From assembly GCA_964627195.1 (NCBI GenBank), contig CAZVJU010000005.1, forward strand, positions 1 through 64,000: 64,000 nucleotides of DNA, in the 5' to 3' direction. Below are positions 35,456 through 43,508 of this stretch, one piece after another; position 1 is the stretch's first letter, and each line of letters starts with the position of its first letter. The notes beneath the pieces were generated by a model. The model was given only the letters and a program-made list of their open reading frames with translations. It did no database searches and was not told the DNA's origin. The translations under genes and the position numbers were made by a program. This DNA is from CAZVJU01 sp964627195. GTDB lineage: Bacteria; Patescibacteriota; Microgenomatia; UBA8517.

Positions 35456-36262
35456 TTATCTCGGAAGTGTCAATACGTTTCCGTGGTGGATTAGATTGGG
35501 GTGGATAAGATTGTTTTCTTTCGCAATATCGATCCACCTATACCCGTCTCCGTAAGATCTCACCGCAATACTCCATAGAGTATCACCTTTTTCAACAGAA
35601 TATATTGAACTCGATATCGGTTCCGATGTTTGGCTTTCGCTTAGAGTTGACAGCTTTGGTTCTACGGAAGGTATAGTAATTTGTTGACCATCGGTTATAA
35701 ACCCTGGATTCTCTAGCTTGTTTTCTTTCGCAATATCTACCCAGTTATATCCAGATTTGTAATACTTCTCTGCAATAGCCCATAAGGATTCTCCTTTTTG
35801 GACTGTATGAGTGGTTTGAGCCAGTGCTGGTTGTGGTGTAGGTGTTAAAGAAGGAGTTATTAAGGAAGTTGGGACTGGCGATAAGGTAGTGGTAATTGTT
35901 GGCGATATTTGAGCAATCGCCTCTTCTAGATCAGGTATAGTTAATGTTTGTCCCACTACGATCTGGTCAGGATCGGTGATATTATTAGCTTCAGCAATCT
36001 TCTGCCAGTTATCACCCGAACCGTAATATTTTTCAGAAATTTTCCAAAGGTCTTCTCCTGCCTCCACCTTATGCGTAGCGCTTTTTGCTGTCTCTTCTAT
36101 CTCGAGAGGAGGTACAATTACCCCTTGCCTTCCGGAAAAGTAATTTATTAGTAGTACTCCTGCAACAATGATTACTAGTGCTCCGAGTAGCATACTTATT
36201 GTTGATTCGTGAAGTTTTACAGATTTGAGAGTAGTTTTTAGATCCATTTTATGACTCACCAC
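35456..36262 (-). CDS. Membrane-anchored triple-LysM protein
   Basis: A 268-residue protein with one N-terminal membrane helix (about residues 19-41) and three LysM domains, each opening with H/Y-x-V-x-x-G-E/D-x-L-W-x-I (THKVEAGEDLWKISEKYYG, THTVQKGESLWAIAEKYYK, IYSVEKGDTLWSIAVRSYG). Pro/Thr/Ser-rich linkers separate them. LysM binds peptidoglycan GlcNAc chains. No hydrolase domain is fused, so it is probably a wall-binding scaffold. It ends in the third LysM. Confidence 0.93.
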   Translation of the reverse strand: MVSHKMDLKTTLKSVKLHESTISMLLGALVIIVAGVLLINYFSGRQGVIVPPLEIEETAKSATHKVEAGEDLWKISEKYYGSGDNWQKIAEANNITDPDQIVVGQTLTIPDLEEAIAQISPTITTTLSPVPTSLITPSLTPTPQPALAQTTHTVQKGESLWAIAEKYYKSGYNWVDIAKENKLENPGFITDGQQITIPSVEPKLSTLSESQTSEPISSSIYSVEKGDTLWSIAVRSYGDGYRWIDIAKENNLIHPNLIHHGNVLTLPR

Positions 36263-36419
36263 CTTCCGGAAGAGCAGTTTATTGGAGCAGTTAAATCCAG
36301 AACAATTTAAACTATGAGCCTATGTTTGTCAAGGGGATTTAAGGTTAAAATATTTCTAAAGAAAATAAATTTCAAAATACTTATGGGATTTGTCAAACAC
36401 AAAATATTTTCATGATTAT

Positions 36420-37520
36420 TTACACGATAATGGAGTCAATATTTTTAGGGGTTTTTGATAAAACTTGACAACCTTTATTTTCGATTAGAATATAATCTTC
36501 AATTCTAATTCCTCCCCAATTCGGATAATATAATCCAGGCTCGATCGTTACTAGGGAACTAGTCTCAAGTTTATCTTTTTTACCCATCCTTAGATAAGGT
36601 GATTCATGAACTTCTAACCCAACTCCATGTCCGAGACCGTGTGTAAAAAACTTGGATTCTTTACCAAGACTTTTTATTGCTTTTTTCCAAGGCTCCTCCT
36701 CTTTTATTCCAGATTTTATATTTTCTAACACATCTTTTTGTGTTTTTAAAAGGAGGTTATATGTTTTTACAAATTTCTTCTCAGGCTTACCTATATAATA
36801 AGTCCGTGTGAGATCGGCGTTATAGCCCTTGACCTTTGCACCGGCATCTATAAGTAATATTCCTGGCTTAATTATTGTATTGCCTGTTATGTGGTGGGGG
36901 AAAGCACTATTTATTCCGGAGGCAACGATAGGATCAAATGCAGGCCCGTCTGCTCCTAATTCATCCATTATTTGTACTATTTTTTTAGCCAAGTCTTTTT
37001 CTTTAAGACCAATCTTAATTTCTTTTTTAAGTAACTGAAAAGTATCATCTGTTATTTTCACAGCACTTTTCACTAATTTTAATTCTTCGGGATCTTTTTC
37101 TAATCGTAATGATTCAATAAGTCCTTGGGTTAATTTGATATCAGATTTGGAGTATATTTTTAGTTCATTGAGTTCAGATGCACGTAAATCATCAGCTTCT
37201 ACTCCTAAGATTTTATTCCTATACATCGATTTGACTGGGTGAGTAAAAAGGAAATGTCTTTCCTCAACAACTACAAGTCCAAACCTATTTTTTTGACTTA
37301 GAGATCTTGCCTCTTCTTGGTAAAGCTTAGGAGAAAATAAGGTGAGCTCTTTATTATCTATTAGAGCAGTAACTTCTCTCTCTGTTTCAGATACTCCTTT
37401 AAAGCCCGTTAAGTAGTAAATATTAAAAAGATTTGTAATAAATAAATAGTCTAAGTCATTTTCAGCAAGTTTTTCTTGGAGTGCTTTAATTCTTTTAGTA
37501 AAGTTTAGCATTTCGGGCAA
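36420..37520 (-). CDS. M24-family aminopeptidase (Xaa-Pro type)
   Basis: A 366-residue two-metal peptidase that removes residues preceding proline. An N-terminal creatinase-like domain (residues 1-130) is followed by the pita-bread catalytic domain with all metal ligands: two Asp in LLIDAGAKVKGYNADLTRTYY, His in THGLGHGVGLEVHE, Glu in TIEPGLYYP and Glu in IRIEDYILI. Length is typical of PepQ/YpdF-like enzymes. It is likely monocistronic. Confidence 0.94.
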   Translation of the reverse strand: MPEMLNFTKRIKALQEKLAENDLDYLFITNLFNIYYLTGFKGVSETEREVTALIDNKELTLFSPKLYQEEARSLSQKNRFGLVVVEERHFLFTHPVKSMYRNKILGVEADDLRASELNELKIYSKSDIKLTQGLIESLRLEKDPEELKLVKSAVKITDDTFQLLKKEIKIGLKEKDLAKKIVQIMDELGADGPAFDPIVASGINSAFPHHITGNTIIKPGILLIDAGAKVKGYNADLTRTYYIGKPEKKFVKTYNLLLKTQKDVLENIKSGIKEEEPWKKAIKSLGKESKFFTHGLGHGVGLEVHESPYLRMGKKDKLETSSLVTIEPGLYYPNWGGIRIEDYILIENKGCQVLSKTPKNIDSIIV

Positions 37521-37577
37521 TTATACTGGAAAGAAATTACCGTGTCAGTCATGCTTGTTAGAGGGTGTTTTTTAAGT

Positions 37578-37583
37578 TATAAT
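37578..37583 (+). promoter_or_regulatory. -10 box of tRNA-Asp
   Basis: TATAAT ends 13 nt before the tRNA 5' end at 37597. Confidence 0.6.
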
Positions 37584-37596
37584 TCTTGTGTTTTAA

Positions 37597-37673
37597 GGGG
37601 TCGTAGCTCAATTGGTTAGAGCGTCCGCCTGTCACGCGGAAGGTTGCGAGTTCGAGTCTCGTCGATCCCGCCA
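37597..37673 (+). tRNA. tRNA-Asp (anticodon GTC), probable integration site
   Basis: A 74-nt cloverleaf plus an encoded CCA: acceptor GGGGTCG/CGATCCC (one G-T), D stem GCTC/GAGC, anticodon stem TCCGC/GCGGA with loop CTGTCAC, T arm GCGAG-TTCGAGT-CTCGT, discriminator G, CCA at 37671-37673. It is the only tRNA here with an encoded CCA. A serine recombinase gene on the opposite strand runs into it and stops on the anticodon, marking it as an attachment site. Confidence 0.95.
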
Positions 37674-39302
37674 AAGTATATTTGAAGAGTTAGAATCCTC
37701 CGTATTTGCCATAAATACGACTCTTTCATTGGGTTCGAGCCGAATACTTTGGCTCTTTATTGTTTCTACTCGGTCTTTTATCTTTCTGAATACTTTACGA
37801 GGCATAATATCAAGTTCTCGACCTCCTAAAGTCAGGTTCGAGCCGATACCTTTAACTATCAGTTTCTTTGTTTCAAATCCTCCCGTTGCAAACCTTTCTC
37901 TTGCCCTTTGAGCAAAGTTGAAAGTTTTAATAACCATATCATCCCACTCGTCAGTCCGTTTATTTAGTTTCTTAATAGCTTTGGCGAAATTATCTCGTTC
38001 ATTTACCAATTCCTTTCTTTTGGTTTTATAATCCAACTCACTCAAGAGTGAGCCGTCTTTGTTATCGGGAGAAATTTGTAAGTCTACTAAACCCTGAATC
38101 TTCTTAACCACTTCGGTGTAGTGTCTTTGCAACCCTTCTCGTTCAGGTTCCTGTCGTTCTCTTTCAAGTTCATTTAAGTATAAACACCATTTCTTTGCCC
38201 ATTCGATAAATTTAGGAGAAATATCAAGGCAATTAAGAAAGTCCAAAACCTGTCCCTCCAACTTATCTGCTTGAACGTAAAGCTCGGTACAATGAGTAAA
38301 TTTGTTCTTCTTTGTGCAGCGGTAATATCTGAACTCTTGAGTTTTGCCGTTTTTATAAGTCTTTATATGTCTTTCACCAACTATGGCCATACCGCAAGAT
38401 TTACAACGAACAAATCCATTAAGGGTAAATTCTAAAGGTTTTTGAGGTCGGGACTTGTTCTTTCCTTCAAGAATATGCTGTATAAGTTCAAACTCTTCAT
38501 CTGAAAGCATCCTATCGTGCTTACCTTGATGGATTTCACCTTCATATACAAACCTTCCCGTATAGAAGGGATTTCGTAAAATCTTATACATTTGGCTTTT
38601 ACTTACCCTCTTGTTGCGATTATTTCTTAATCCTGTTTCTTCTGACTTTCTCACCAAACCTTCGACAGAGTAGTTACCTGTCAAAAATAATTGAAAGAGC
38701 CTTTGTAAGATAGGGAACTGCTCGGGGTTTGGAATTATATCCCTTGCACCTTGAGGTTTGGTTTTATCGTTGAGGTAGCCTGTGGGTGCAAATTGCGGTG
38801 CGTGTCCTTGCTCAACTTTTGAGTGTACACCTCGCATAGCAGCTTTCTTGAGGTCTAATATGTATTGGTTAGCCATACCCCCTTCTAAGGCCATCAGGAG
38901 AGCCGAATCTTCGCTTTTATAGGTTCTTTGGGTAGTTACTATTTCTTCGATTATTCCTTGTTGAAGTAGCCACTGAAGTGCAGCAGTATCTATGGGGTTT
39001 CTGGATAATCGGTTGAAGTGCCAAGCTAAGATTCCCTTAATATCTTGCCTTTCGTGAATAAGTGAAAGCATTTGGTTAAACTCAAACCTTAAAGGTTGCT
39101 TTGCGGATTTACTTTCTTCAAAAACCTTTAATATTACCAAGCCCAATCGTTTCGCAAGCTCGTTATTTGCCTTTGCTTGGTCATTAAGACTTTGAATTTG
39201 CCTTTCATCTCCTTCAGAACTTTTACGCCTATATTCGACATAGTATTTTTTGGCCGGTAATTCTAATTTCATGGATTTCCTATAAAGAATTGTTAAGCTC
39301 AT
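37632..39302 (-). CDS. Large serine recombinase ending inside tRNA-Asp
   Basis: A 556-residue site-specific integrase. The resolvase catalytic domain has YRRKSSEGDERQ (nucleophile S28) and WHFNRLSRNPIDTAALQWLL. Next is a Recombinase domain (SKSQMYKILRNPFYTGRFVYEGEIHQG), a zinc ribbon (VRCKSCGM, then YYRCTKK and HC), and a coiled-coil segment. The last 13 residues (WRDRRDSNSQPSA) are the antisense reading of the tRNA-Asp T arm and anticodon arm, and the TGA stop lies on the anticodon. ATGA overlap with the upstream 60-residue gene supports the chosen start. Confidence 0.95.
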   Translation of the reverse strand: MSLTILYRKSMKLELPAKKYYVEYRRKSSEGDERQIQSLNDQAKANNELAKRLGLVILKVFEESKSAKQPLRFEFNQMLSLIHERQDIKGILAWHFNRLSRNPIDTAALQWLLQQGIIEEIVTTQRTYKSEDSALLMALEGGMANQYILDLKKAAMRGVHSKVEQGHAPQFAPTGYLNDKTKPQGARDIIPNPEQFPILQRLFQLFLTGNYSVEGLVRKSEETGLRNNRNKRVSKSQMYKILRNPFYTGRFVYEGEIHQGKHDRMLSDEEFELIQHILEGKNKSRPQKPLEFTLNGFVRCKSCGMAIVGERHIKTYKNGKTQEFRYYRCTKKNKFTHCTELYVQADKLEGQVLDFLNCLDISPKFIEWAKKWCLYLNELERERQEPEREGLQRHYTEVVKKIQGLVDLQISPDNKDGSLLSELDYKTKRKELVNERDNFAKAIKKLNKRTDEWDDMVIKTFNFAQRARERFATGGFETKKLIVKGIGSNLTLGGRELDIMPRKVFRKIKDRVETIKSQSIRLEPNERVVFMANTEDSNSSNILWRDRRDSNSQPSA

Positions 39303-39481
39303 AATCCTCCCTCCTCACTATTTCTGTCAATATTGTTTTTAACCGCAGATTCATTTGAGAGAACCCTATAAAGTGAAATAAATATATTAGCTTCTTCAAC
39401 AGCTTCCGTATCTGAAAGCGTCTCACTGAACTCTCTTTCGTAAATCCTCTTAAACTCATCAATAGCTTCTTTAGGTAGCAT
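39299..39481 (-). CDS. Small recombinase-associated protein
   Basis: A 60-residue acidic protein, MLPKEAIDEFKRIYEREF then TLSDTEAVEEANIFISLYRVL. Helical short proteins with the pattern IDEFKxIYxxxFG-x-LSDxEA are, as I recall, common directly before serine recombinases in CPR mobile elements. It overlaps the recombinase start by 4 bases and the upstream gene by 11, so the three form one operon. The function is unknown; a recombination accessory factor is possible. Confidence 0.75.
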   Translation of the reverse strand: MLPKEAIDEFKRIYEREFSETLSDTEAVEEANIFISLYRVLSNESAVKNNIDRNSEEGGL

Positions 39482-40076
39482 TTCTGTCCTCCTTCCGCTT
39501 TGAAGTAGAATCTGGTGGCTTTCGAAGTTTGCGTTTCCTCCTGAATCTAAGAAAGAAACTGAAAGCTTCAGCGGGGGTCTTCTTAATATTCCATTTGCGG
39601 TGTTCTTTTACCACCTCGTTTATATTCAAGTTAATTACTCTGCATGTATAAGTTTGAGCTATCCAAAGCCAGTAACCTTCAACAGCCGGCCAGTCACTAA
39701 AGAGAGCTTCTAAAAGTGCAGCTACAGTATCTCGTGGGGTATTTCTGTCACATCTTTGCAAATGAGAAATAATGCTTCTATTGGTCGGATTTAACCAGAA
39801 TTTAACTTTTAATTTACTAATACCATTAACACCTCCAATAACAGATACAATCTTTCTTGGTTTGTATTTGAATTCTTTTGTTTCCTCTTCGCTGAATAGA
39901 TTATCTTTGTTTGCCTCCAGCCAGTCATAGTCCTCCTCACTCATTCCGGTTGAGAGGAAATATTCTTTAGCTTCCCGCTCAGATTTGAACGCACCGAGAT
40001 ATTCTCCCGTTTGCGGGTCATAATACGGGGGTTCGTCTTGATTTGAATTTGTTTTGGTTGTTTCTTCATAAGTCAT
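39471..40076 (-). CDS. Element-encoded hypothetical protein, possibly DNA-binding
   Basis: A 201-residue protein: an acidic polar N terminus (NQDEPPYYDPQTGEYLGAFKSE), then a basic central part with KLKVKFWLNPTNRSIISHLQRC and DTVAALLEALFSDWPAVEGYWLWIAQTYTCRVINLNINEVV, and a strongly basic C terminus (FFLRFRRKRKLRKPP). The charge pattern suggests nucleic-acid binding. It heads the minus-strand operon with the 60-residue protein and the recombinase. The family name is not known to me. Confidence 0.65.
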   Translation of the reverse strand: MTYEETTKTNSNQDEPPYYDPQTGEYLGAFKSEREAKEYFLSTGMSEEDYDWLEANKDNLFSEEETKEFKYKPRKIVSVIGGVNGISKLKVKFWLNPTNRSIISHLQRCDRNTPRDTVAALLEALFSDWPAVEGYWLWIAQTYTCRVINLNINEVVKEHRKWNIKKTPAEAFSFFLRFRRKRKLRKPPDSTSKRKEDRNAT

Positions 40077-40526
40077 AATTTCCTCTGCTTCCTCCTTTCT
40101 AATCCACTAAAAAACCCTTGCCAGAAATTCCCAGAGTATGGTTAAAATCGTTGACAAGGGATTTTATGTTGAAATTTATAAAATCGGCTTGGTTTAACTT
40201 TTGCTTACAACATTTCAGTAAATCCTAAAAAAAATAAAACCTTACTTCAACTCACAGAGTTTCGGCAAGGATTTTAATTATTAAATATAAACTAAAATAA
40301 ATTCGTTGTCAAGTGGTAAATCCCGTAAATACGGCACTATCTGTACTCTATACTATCCAGTTTCTATACAGAGAATGGGATACAATCAGTACCGTACTGA
40401 GTCCTCTTACTATGTAGTGCATTAAAGTCTATTTGTAGATTTATCTGGTAATATTTACAGCTATATTTCAGAAAAGTTAAATTAAGCTAATTGCCTAGTA
40501 ACCAAAACACGAATATAATTCCAGAT
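40077..40526. other. Intergenic control region of the recombinase operon, with palindromes
   Basis: No gene is supported here. Two compact palindromes are seen: CCGTAAATACGG at 40323-40334 and TCAGTACCGTACTGA at 40386-40400 (7-base arms around one C). They could be operators or recombinase-binding sites. The promoters of the divergent flanking genes must also lie here. Confidence 0.5.
40514..40519 (+). promoter_or_regulatory. -10 box, leaderless promoter
   Basis: TATAAT ends 7 nt before the ATG at 40527, which helps select that ATG over the upstream TTG. Confidence 0.55.
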
Positions 40527-41597
40527 ATGAACAATCAACCTCAGGACTCGAAGGGGCTACAAAAAAACACTTCGCTTCAGGCTTGGAGTAAACTCACAGA
40601 AACGTATTTTAACCGTAAATTAAGGATTGAAGAACGCAAGGACAGAGAACAAATTTATCAGCTTCTGAAAAGTATGAATCTTCCTTACGAAAGGTATTAT
40701 GCATTTCCCTCAGGAGACAAGCTAGAGAAAGGTGAATTTCTGAAAGCGGTTGGGGATTTGGGTATTCCGTACTGGATTAGTGCTACTCCAAAAGTGGGAG
40801 TCACAGACTTAAATCGTCTTTCAAAACTAAGATTGGAAATAGCAGATGAAGGTTGGGAATTTATAAACTCAATACCAAGACTTTCAGATTACAAAATAAT
40901 CGTAATGCAATATGCTGACAACCCTGAGTTCAAAGGCAGCGTACTAGTATCCAAGAATCTGAACGGGATAGCTGATTTTGTTATCGGAGACAAACACGTA
41001 CAGCTTATTTCAGGTCTTACAATAACTGACCCAATGCTTTTCGATTCTCAAAAGATAATCCATTATTCAGAAACAATCTCAAAAGAATATCAAGATTTAC
41101 TTTACACCTACGTTTCGACAAATTCGGGTCACTTTGAGTTCCAGTACGGCACTATAGACCGACAGAAGGGATTATCTTTCTTTGATTACAACGACGAATT
41201 AGCTTATGAGGACATAGACAAATTATTTCAGGACTTGGTCGTATATCATGATTTGAACTTACCAAAAAATAATTATTTACTTCTTGGACTTCCAGCAAGT
41301 CTAGGGAAGGCACAAGGTGAATGCAAAGTAATTATGAGTGCAGATTCGAATAGTTATTCTAAAATCAAAGTTGGAGACATTCTAATTTCGGATGCTACTA
41401 CACCCGATATGACACCAATTATGAAGAAAGTGGCTGCCATAGTCACTGATTTTGGAGGGGTTACGTCTCATGCTGCAATTGTTTGCAGGGAACTAAGAAT
41501 CCCTTGCATAGTAGGAACAAAGAATGGAACAAGTATTCTTAAAGATGGAATGCAAGTAGAAGTAGATGCCTACAAAGGCACAATAAAATCGCTTTAG
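40527..41597 (+). CDS. PEP-utilising (phosphohistidine swivel) protein with ATP-grasp-like N-terminal part
   Basis: A 356-residue protein. The C-terminal ~90 residues are a PEP-mobile domain: GDILISDATTPDMTPIMKKVAAIVTDFGGVTSHAAIVCRELRIPCIVGT, with the phosphorylatable His in TSHAAIV. The N-terminal part resembles a degenerate ATP-grasp domain (YKIIVMQYADNPEFKGSVLV, GIADFVIGDKHVQLISG). The arrangement recalls PEP synthase, PPDK or rifampin phosphotransferase but is far shorter, and no TIM barrel is present. It may phosphorylate a small molecule; the substrate is unknown. It precedes a nucleotidyltransferase gene in the accessory region. Confidence 0.8.
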   Translation: MNNQPQDSKGLQKNTSLQAWSKLTETYFNRKLRIEERKDREQIYQLLKSMNLPYERYYAFPSGDKLEKGEFLKAVGDLGIPYWISATPKVGVTDLNRLSKLRLEIADEGWEFINSIPRLSDYKIIVMQYADNPEFKGSVLVSKNLNGIADFVIGDKHVQLISGLTITDPMLFDSQKIIHYSETISKEYQDLLYTYVSTNSGHFEFQYGTIDRQKGLSFFDYNDELAYEDIDKLFQDLVVYHDLNLPKNNYLLLGLPASLGKAQGECKVIMSADSNSYSKIKVGDILISDATTPDMTPIMKKVAAIVTDFGGVTSHAAIVCRELRIPCIVGTKNGTSILKDGMQVEVDAYKGTIKSL

Positions 41598-41821
41598 TCA
41601 TAAAGACGATATGTATGCTCTCTTGGTGTTGTCGAAGGTTTTGGGTCGTTTCTACTGCGGCGGAATCGTCTTAAATTTCCTTCTAAAGGATGGGACTGAA
41701 GGCCTACTTAATATTTTACCTCCAATAATGGCAAATAATACCGGCTCGGACATTTACCCCCCTTTGTCATGGAGCATAACCCGCTTTATTACCAAGTATT
41801 CAAGTGTTAGTATTTGGCTAT
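41598..41821. other. Spacer without a supported gene
   Basis: About 220 bases between the PEP-swivel and cytidylyltransferase genes. Short open frames exist on both strands but lack domain character, and I see no clear promoter or terminator. Confidence 0.4.
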
Positions 41822-42331
41822 ATGGATAAGATTAAAGGTATCAGGGAAATTGCAAAACTCAGCAAGAACTTGAAGAGGCACGGAAAGAAGGTCGCTCTAA
41901 TTACTGGTTGTTTTGACATTCTTCATATTGGACATATTCAACTCTTTAGGTTCGCAAAAAATAGTGCTGATATTCTTATTGTAGGTTTGGAGAATGATGA
42001 GACAATAAGAAGGTCGAAAGGTGATAACCGCCCGATTCATAAATTAAGAGAAAGGTGCGACGTTCTGTCCGATATTTCGAGTATTGATTACATATTTAAG
42101 ATAAAGAAGGTAATAAACTTTGGCACTAATGCAGCGGACGCAACCTACGCCAGAATAGCTAAAACAATTAGACCTGATTACCTTGTGACTTATGCTATTG
42201 CAGATAAGTTTTGGAGAAAGAAGAAAGCCCGAGCCCAAAAAATCGGTTCAGATTTACTTGTATTCAAACCTAAAAGACGAGCAAAAACCTCTACTACTTC
42301 AATAATTGATAAATTAAATAAAGAGGATTAA
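41822..42331 (+). CDS. Cytidylyltransferase-family nucleotidyltransferase (RfaE-C-like)
   Basis: A 169-residue enzyme that would activate a phosphorylated small molecule with a nucleotide. The HIGH-type motif is clear in ALITGCFDILHIGHIQLFRFA, with ILIVGLENDETIRRSKG and RPIHKLRERCDVL following as in RfaE domain II and glycerol-3-phosphate cytidylyltransferases. The C-terminal STTSIID stands where ISSTxI is usual. The ATG at 41822 is preferred over a start 6 codons upstream. Together with the PEP-swivel protein it could form a phosphorylate-then-activate pair, which is inference. Confidence 0.85.
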   Translation: MDKIKGIREIAKLSKNLKRHGKKVALITGCFDILHIGHIQLFRFAKNSADILIVGLENDETIRRSKGDNRPIHKLRERCDVLSDISSIDYIFKIKKVINFGTNAADATYARIAKTIRPDYLVTYAIADKFWRKKKARAQKIGSDLLVFKPKRRAKTSTTSIIDKLNKED

Positions 42332-42348
42332 TTCTTTAATCTGCAATT

Positions 42349-42468
42349 TCAAAGCTGTGAAACAGCGTGAAAGGTGTTTTGTTCTTCAAAAGTCAGAAAT
42401 ATATGCTTCAAAAGTTCTTTCTCTTGGTCATCTTCTGGGGATAACCACCAGTTACGAACATCATCCAC
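42349..42468 (-). pseudogene. Possible gene remnant
   Basis: A short minus-strand frame beginning at a GTG reads VDDVRNWWLSPEDDQEKELL, continues HIFLTFEEQNTFHAVSQL and stops. Its composition is protein-like, but it is only 39 residues and the frame closes just upstream. It may be the C-terminal remnant of a lost gene; it is not recognised. Confidence 0.25.
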
Positions 42469-42545
42469 TAAGTCCCGCCCAAGTTCTTAGCTTCAAAATA
42501 TACCTTACCCTTAACGGGACGTAGAACTTCAGTTATACTTCGTTT

Positions 42546-43127
42546 ATGAAAATACTGCGTCCCAACTCCAGGAGGCGAATACCCGATACTGCAAAAAGAG
42601 TGTTCAAAGGTAAGCTTTTTGACATTTATCAATGGCCTCAAATAATGTTTGATGGGAGCACAGCAACCTACGAGGGACTTAAACGGACAGATACGGTTAA
42701 TATCTTTCCAGTTACAAAAGAAGGGAAAATAATACTTGGTAAGCAGGACCAACCTGGTGTAAAAACATTTATTGGCGGGTTTGGAGGGAGAATGGAGGAA
42801 GGTGAAGACCCTATTCAGGCAGCTAAAAGAGAACTTTTGGAAGAAACAGGTTTTAAAGCTAATAAATGGGAACTCTGGTTTGCCTCTCAGCCTGTGGGAA
42901 AGATAGACTGGGTAATTTATAGTTTTATTGCGAAAGATTTAGAAAAAATTAATCATGGAGAATTAGAAGTTGGTGAGAGAATTCAATTACAAGAATTTAC
43001 TTTTGACGAGTTTATTAACCTAACAGCTAAAGAACATTTTAGAGATTGGGAGGTGTCGTTGTATATTTACAGGGCAATTAAAGACAAAAGGAAGTTTGAG
43101 AGTATTCGGAAAATATTCCTCCCGTAA
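42546..43127 (+). CDS. NUDIX hydrolase
   Basis: A 193-residue pyrophosphohydrolase. The complete Nudix box is GGRMEEGEDPIQAAKRELLEETGF (G-x5-E-x7-RE-x2-EE-x-GF pattern), preceded by NIFPVTKEGKIILGKQDQPGVKTFIGG. The substrate could be ADP-ribose or a nucleotide sugar, judging from the general resemblance to ADP-ribose pyrophosphatases. It lies 214 nt after the cytidylyltransferase in the accessory segment, so involvement with the same nucleotide-activated compound is possible. Confidence 0.92.
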   Translation: MKILRPNSRRRIPDTAKRVFKGKLFDIYQWPQIMFDGSTATYEGLKRTDTVNIFPVTKEGKIILGKQDQPGVKTFIGGFGGRMEEGEDPIQAAKRELLEETGFKANKWELWFASQPVGKIDWVIYSFIAKDLEKINHGELEVGERIQLQEFTFDEFINLTAKEHFRDWEVSLYIYRAIKDKRKFESIRKIFLP

Positions 43128-43177
43128 AGCAGTTTTCGATATGGTTCACTAGAGCCCGCCCGCAGCAAAAGTGCAAG

Positions 43178-43237
43178 AATCCCGGTATGGTCAAGCTAAT
43201 ACAATCCCGGAGTGGTTAACAATCCCGGAGTGGTTAA
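43178..43237. repeat. 18-bp tandem repeat next to a truncated gene
   Basis: CAATCCCGGAGTGGTTAA occurs twice in tandem at 43202-43219 and 43220-43237, with a degenerate third copy GAATCCCGGTATGGTCAA at 43178-43195. Confidence 0.7.
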
Positions 43238-43449
43238 CTTAAACCCACCATACCTACAACTTTGTCCGTTTCAGCTTCAACTGCTAGCCAGAAACCTCCG
43301 CCGATTTCTAAATATTCTGATTCGACGTCAAATATTTTATTATTAGTCTTCCTGTTGTATTTAGCCAGCTGACCTTCAGATGATATATTATTTAATTCTG
43401 GAAGAAAGTTTTTGTACTTATGCTCAAAGGTTATTACTGCGATTCTCAT
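43234..43449 (-). pseudogene. Truncated GNAT acetyltransferase remnant
   Basis: A 71-residue frame holding only the N-terminal part of a GNAT fold, ending GGGFWLAVEAETDKVVGMVGL then S and stop. In intact family members this strand is followed by about 80-90 more residues including the acetyl-CoA loop, all absent. The stop falls in the 18-bp tandem repeat, suggesting that rearrangement removed the rest. It is probably non-functional. Confidence 0.65.
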
Positions 43450-43493
43450 TTATTAGAATAATTCTACACTCAATTTAAAAAAGTAAGGATTAT

Positions 43494-43502
43494 TGATATA
43501 CT
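43494..43502 (+). promoter_or_regulatory. Extended -10 box, leaderless promoter
   Basis: TGATATACT ends 6 nt before the ATG at 43509, the same arrangement as at 13763-13771. Confidence 0.6.
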
Positions 43503-43508
43503 TCAATC

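Noticed and set aside
39280..39462. An alternative 60-codon frame overlapping the recombinase start
   Set aside because: It competes with the frame at 39299-39481, which has ATGA coupling, an acidic helical composition and a recognisable pattern; the alternative looks like a shadow.
41611..41829. A 72-codon plus-strand frame between the swivel and cytidylyltransferase genes
   Set aside because: No recognisable domain, no ribosome-binding site or promoter at the start, and it overlaps the start of the next gene.
42464..42486. Right attachment site of the tRNA-Asp element
   Set aside because: TCCCGCCCAAGT near 42472 resembles TCCCGCCAAAGT at the tRNA end (about 37666), but the match is short and inexact and could be chance.
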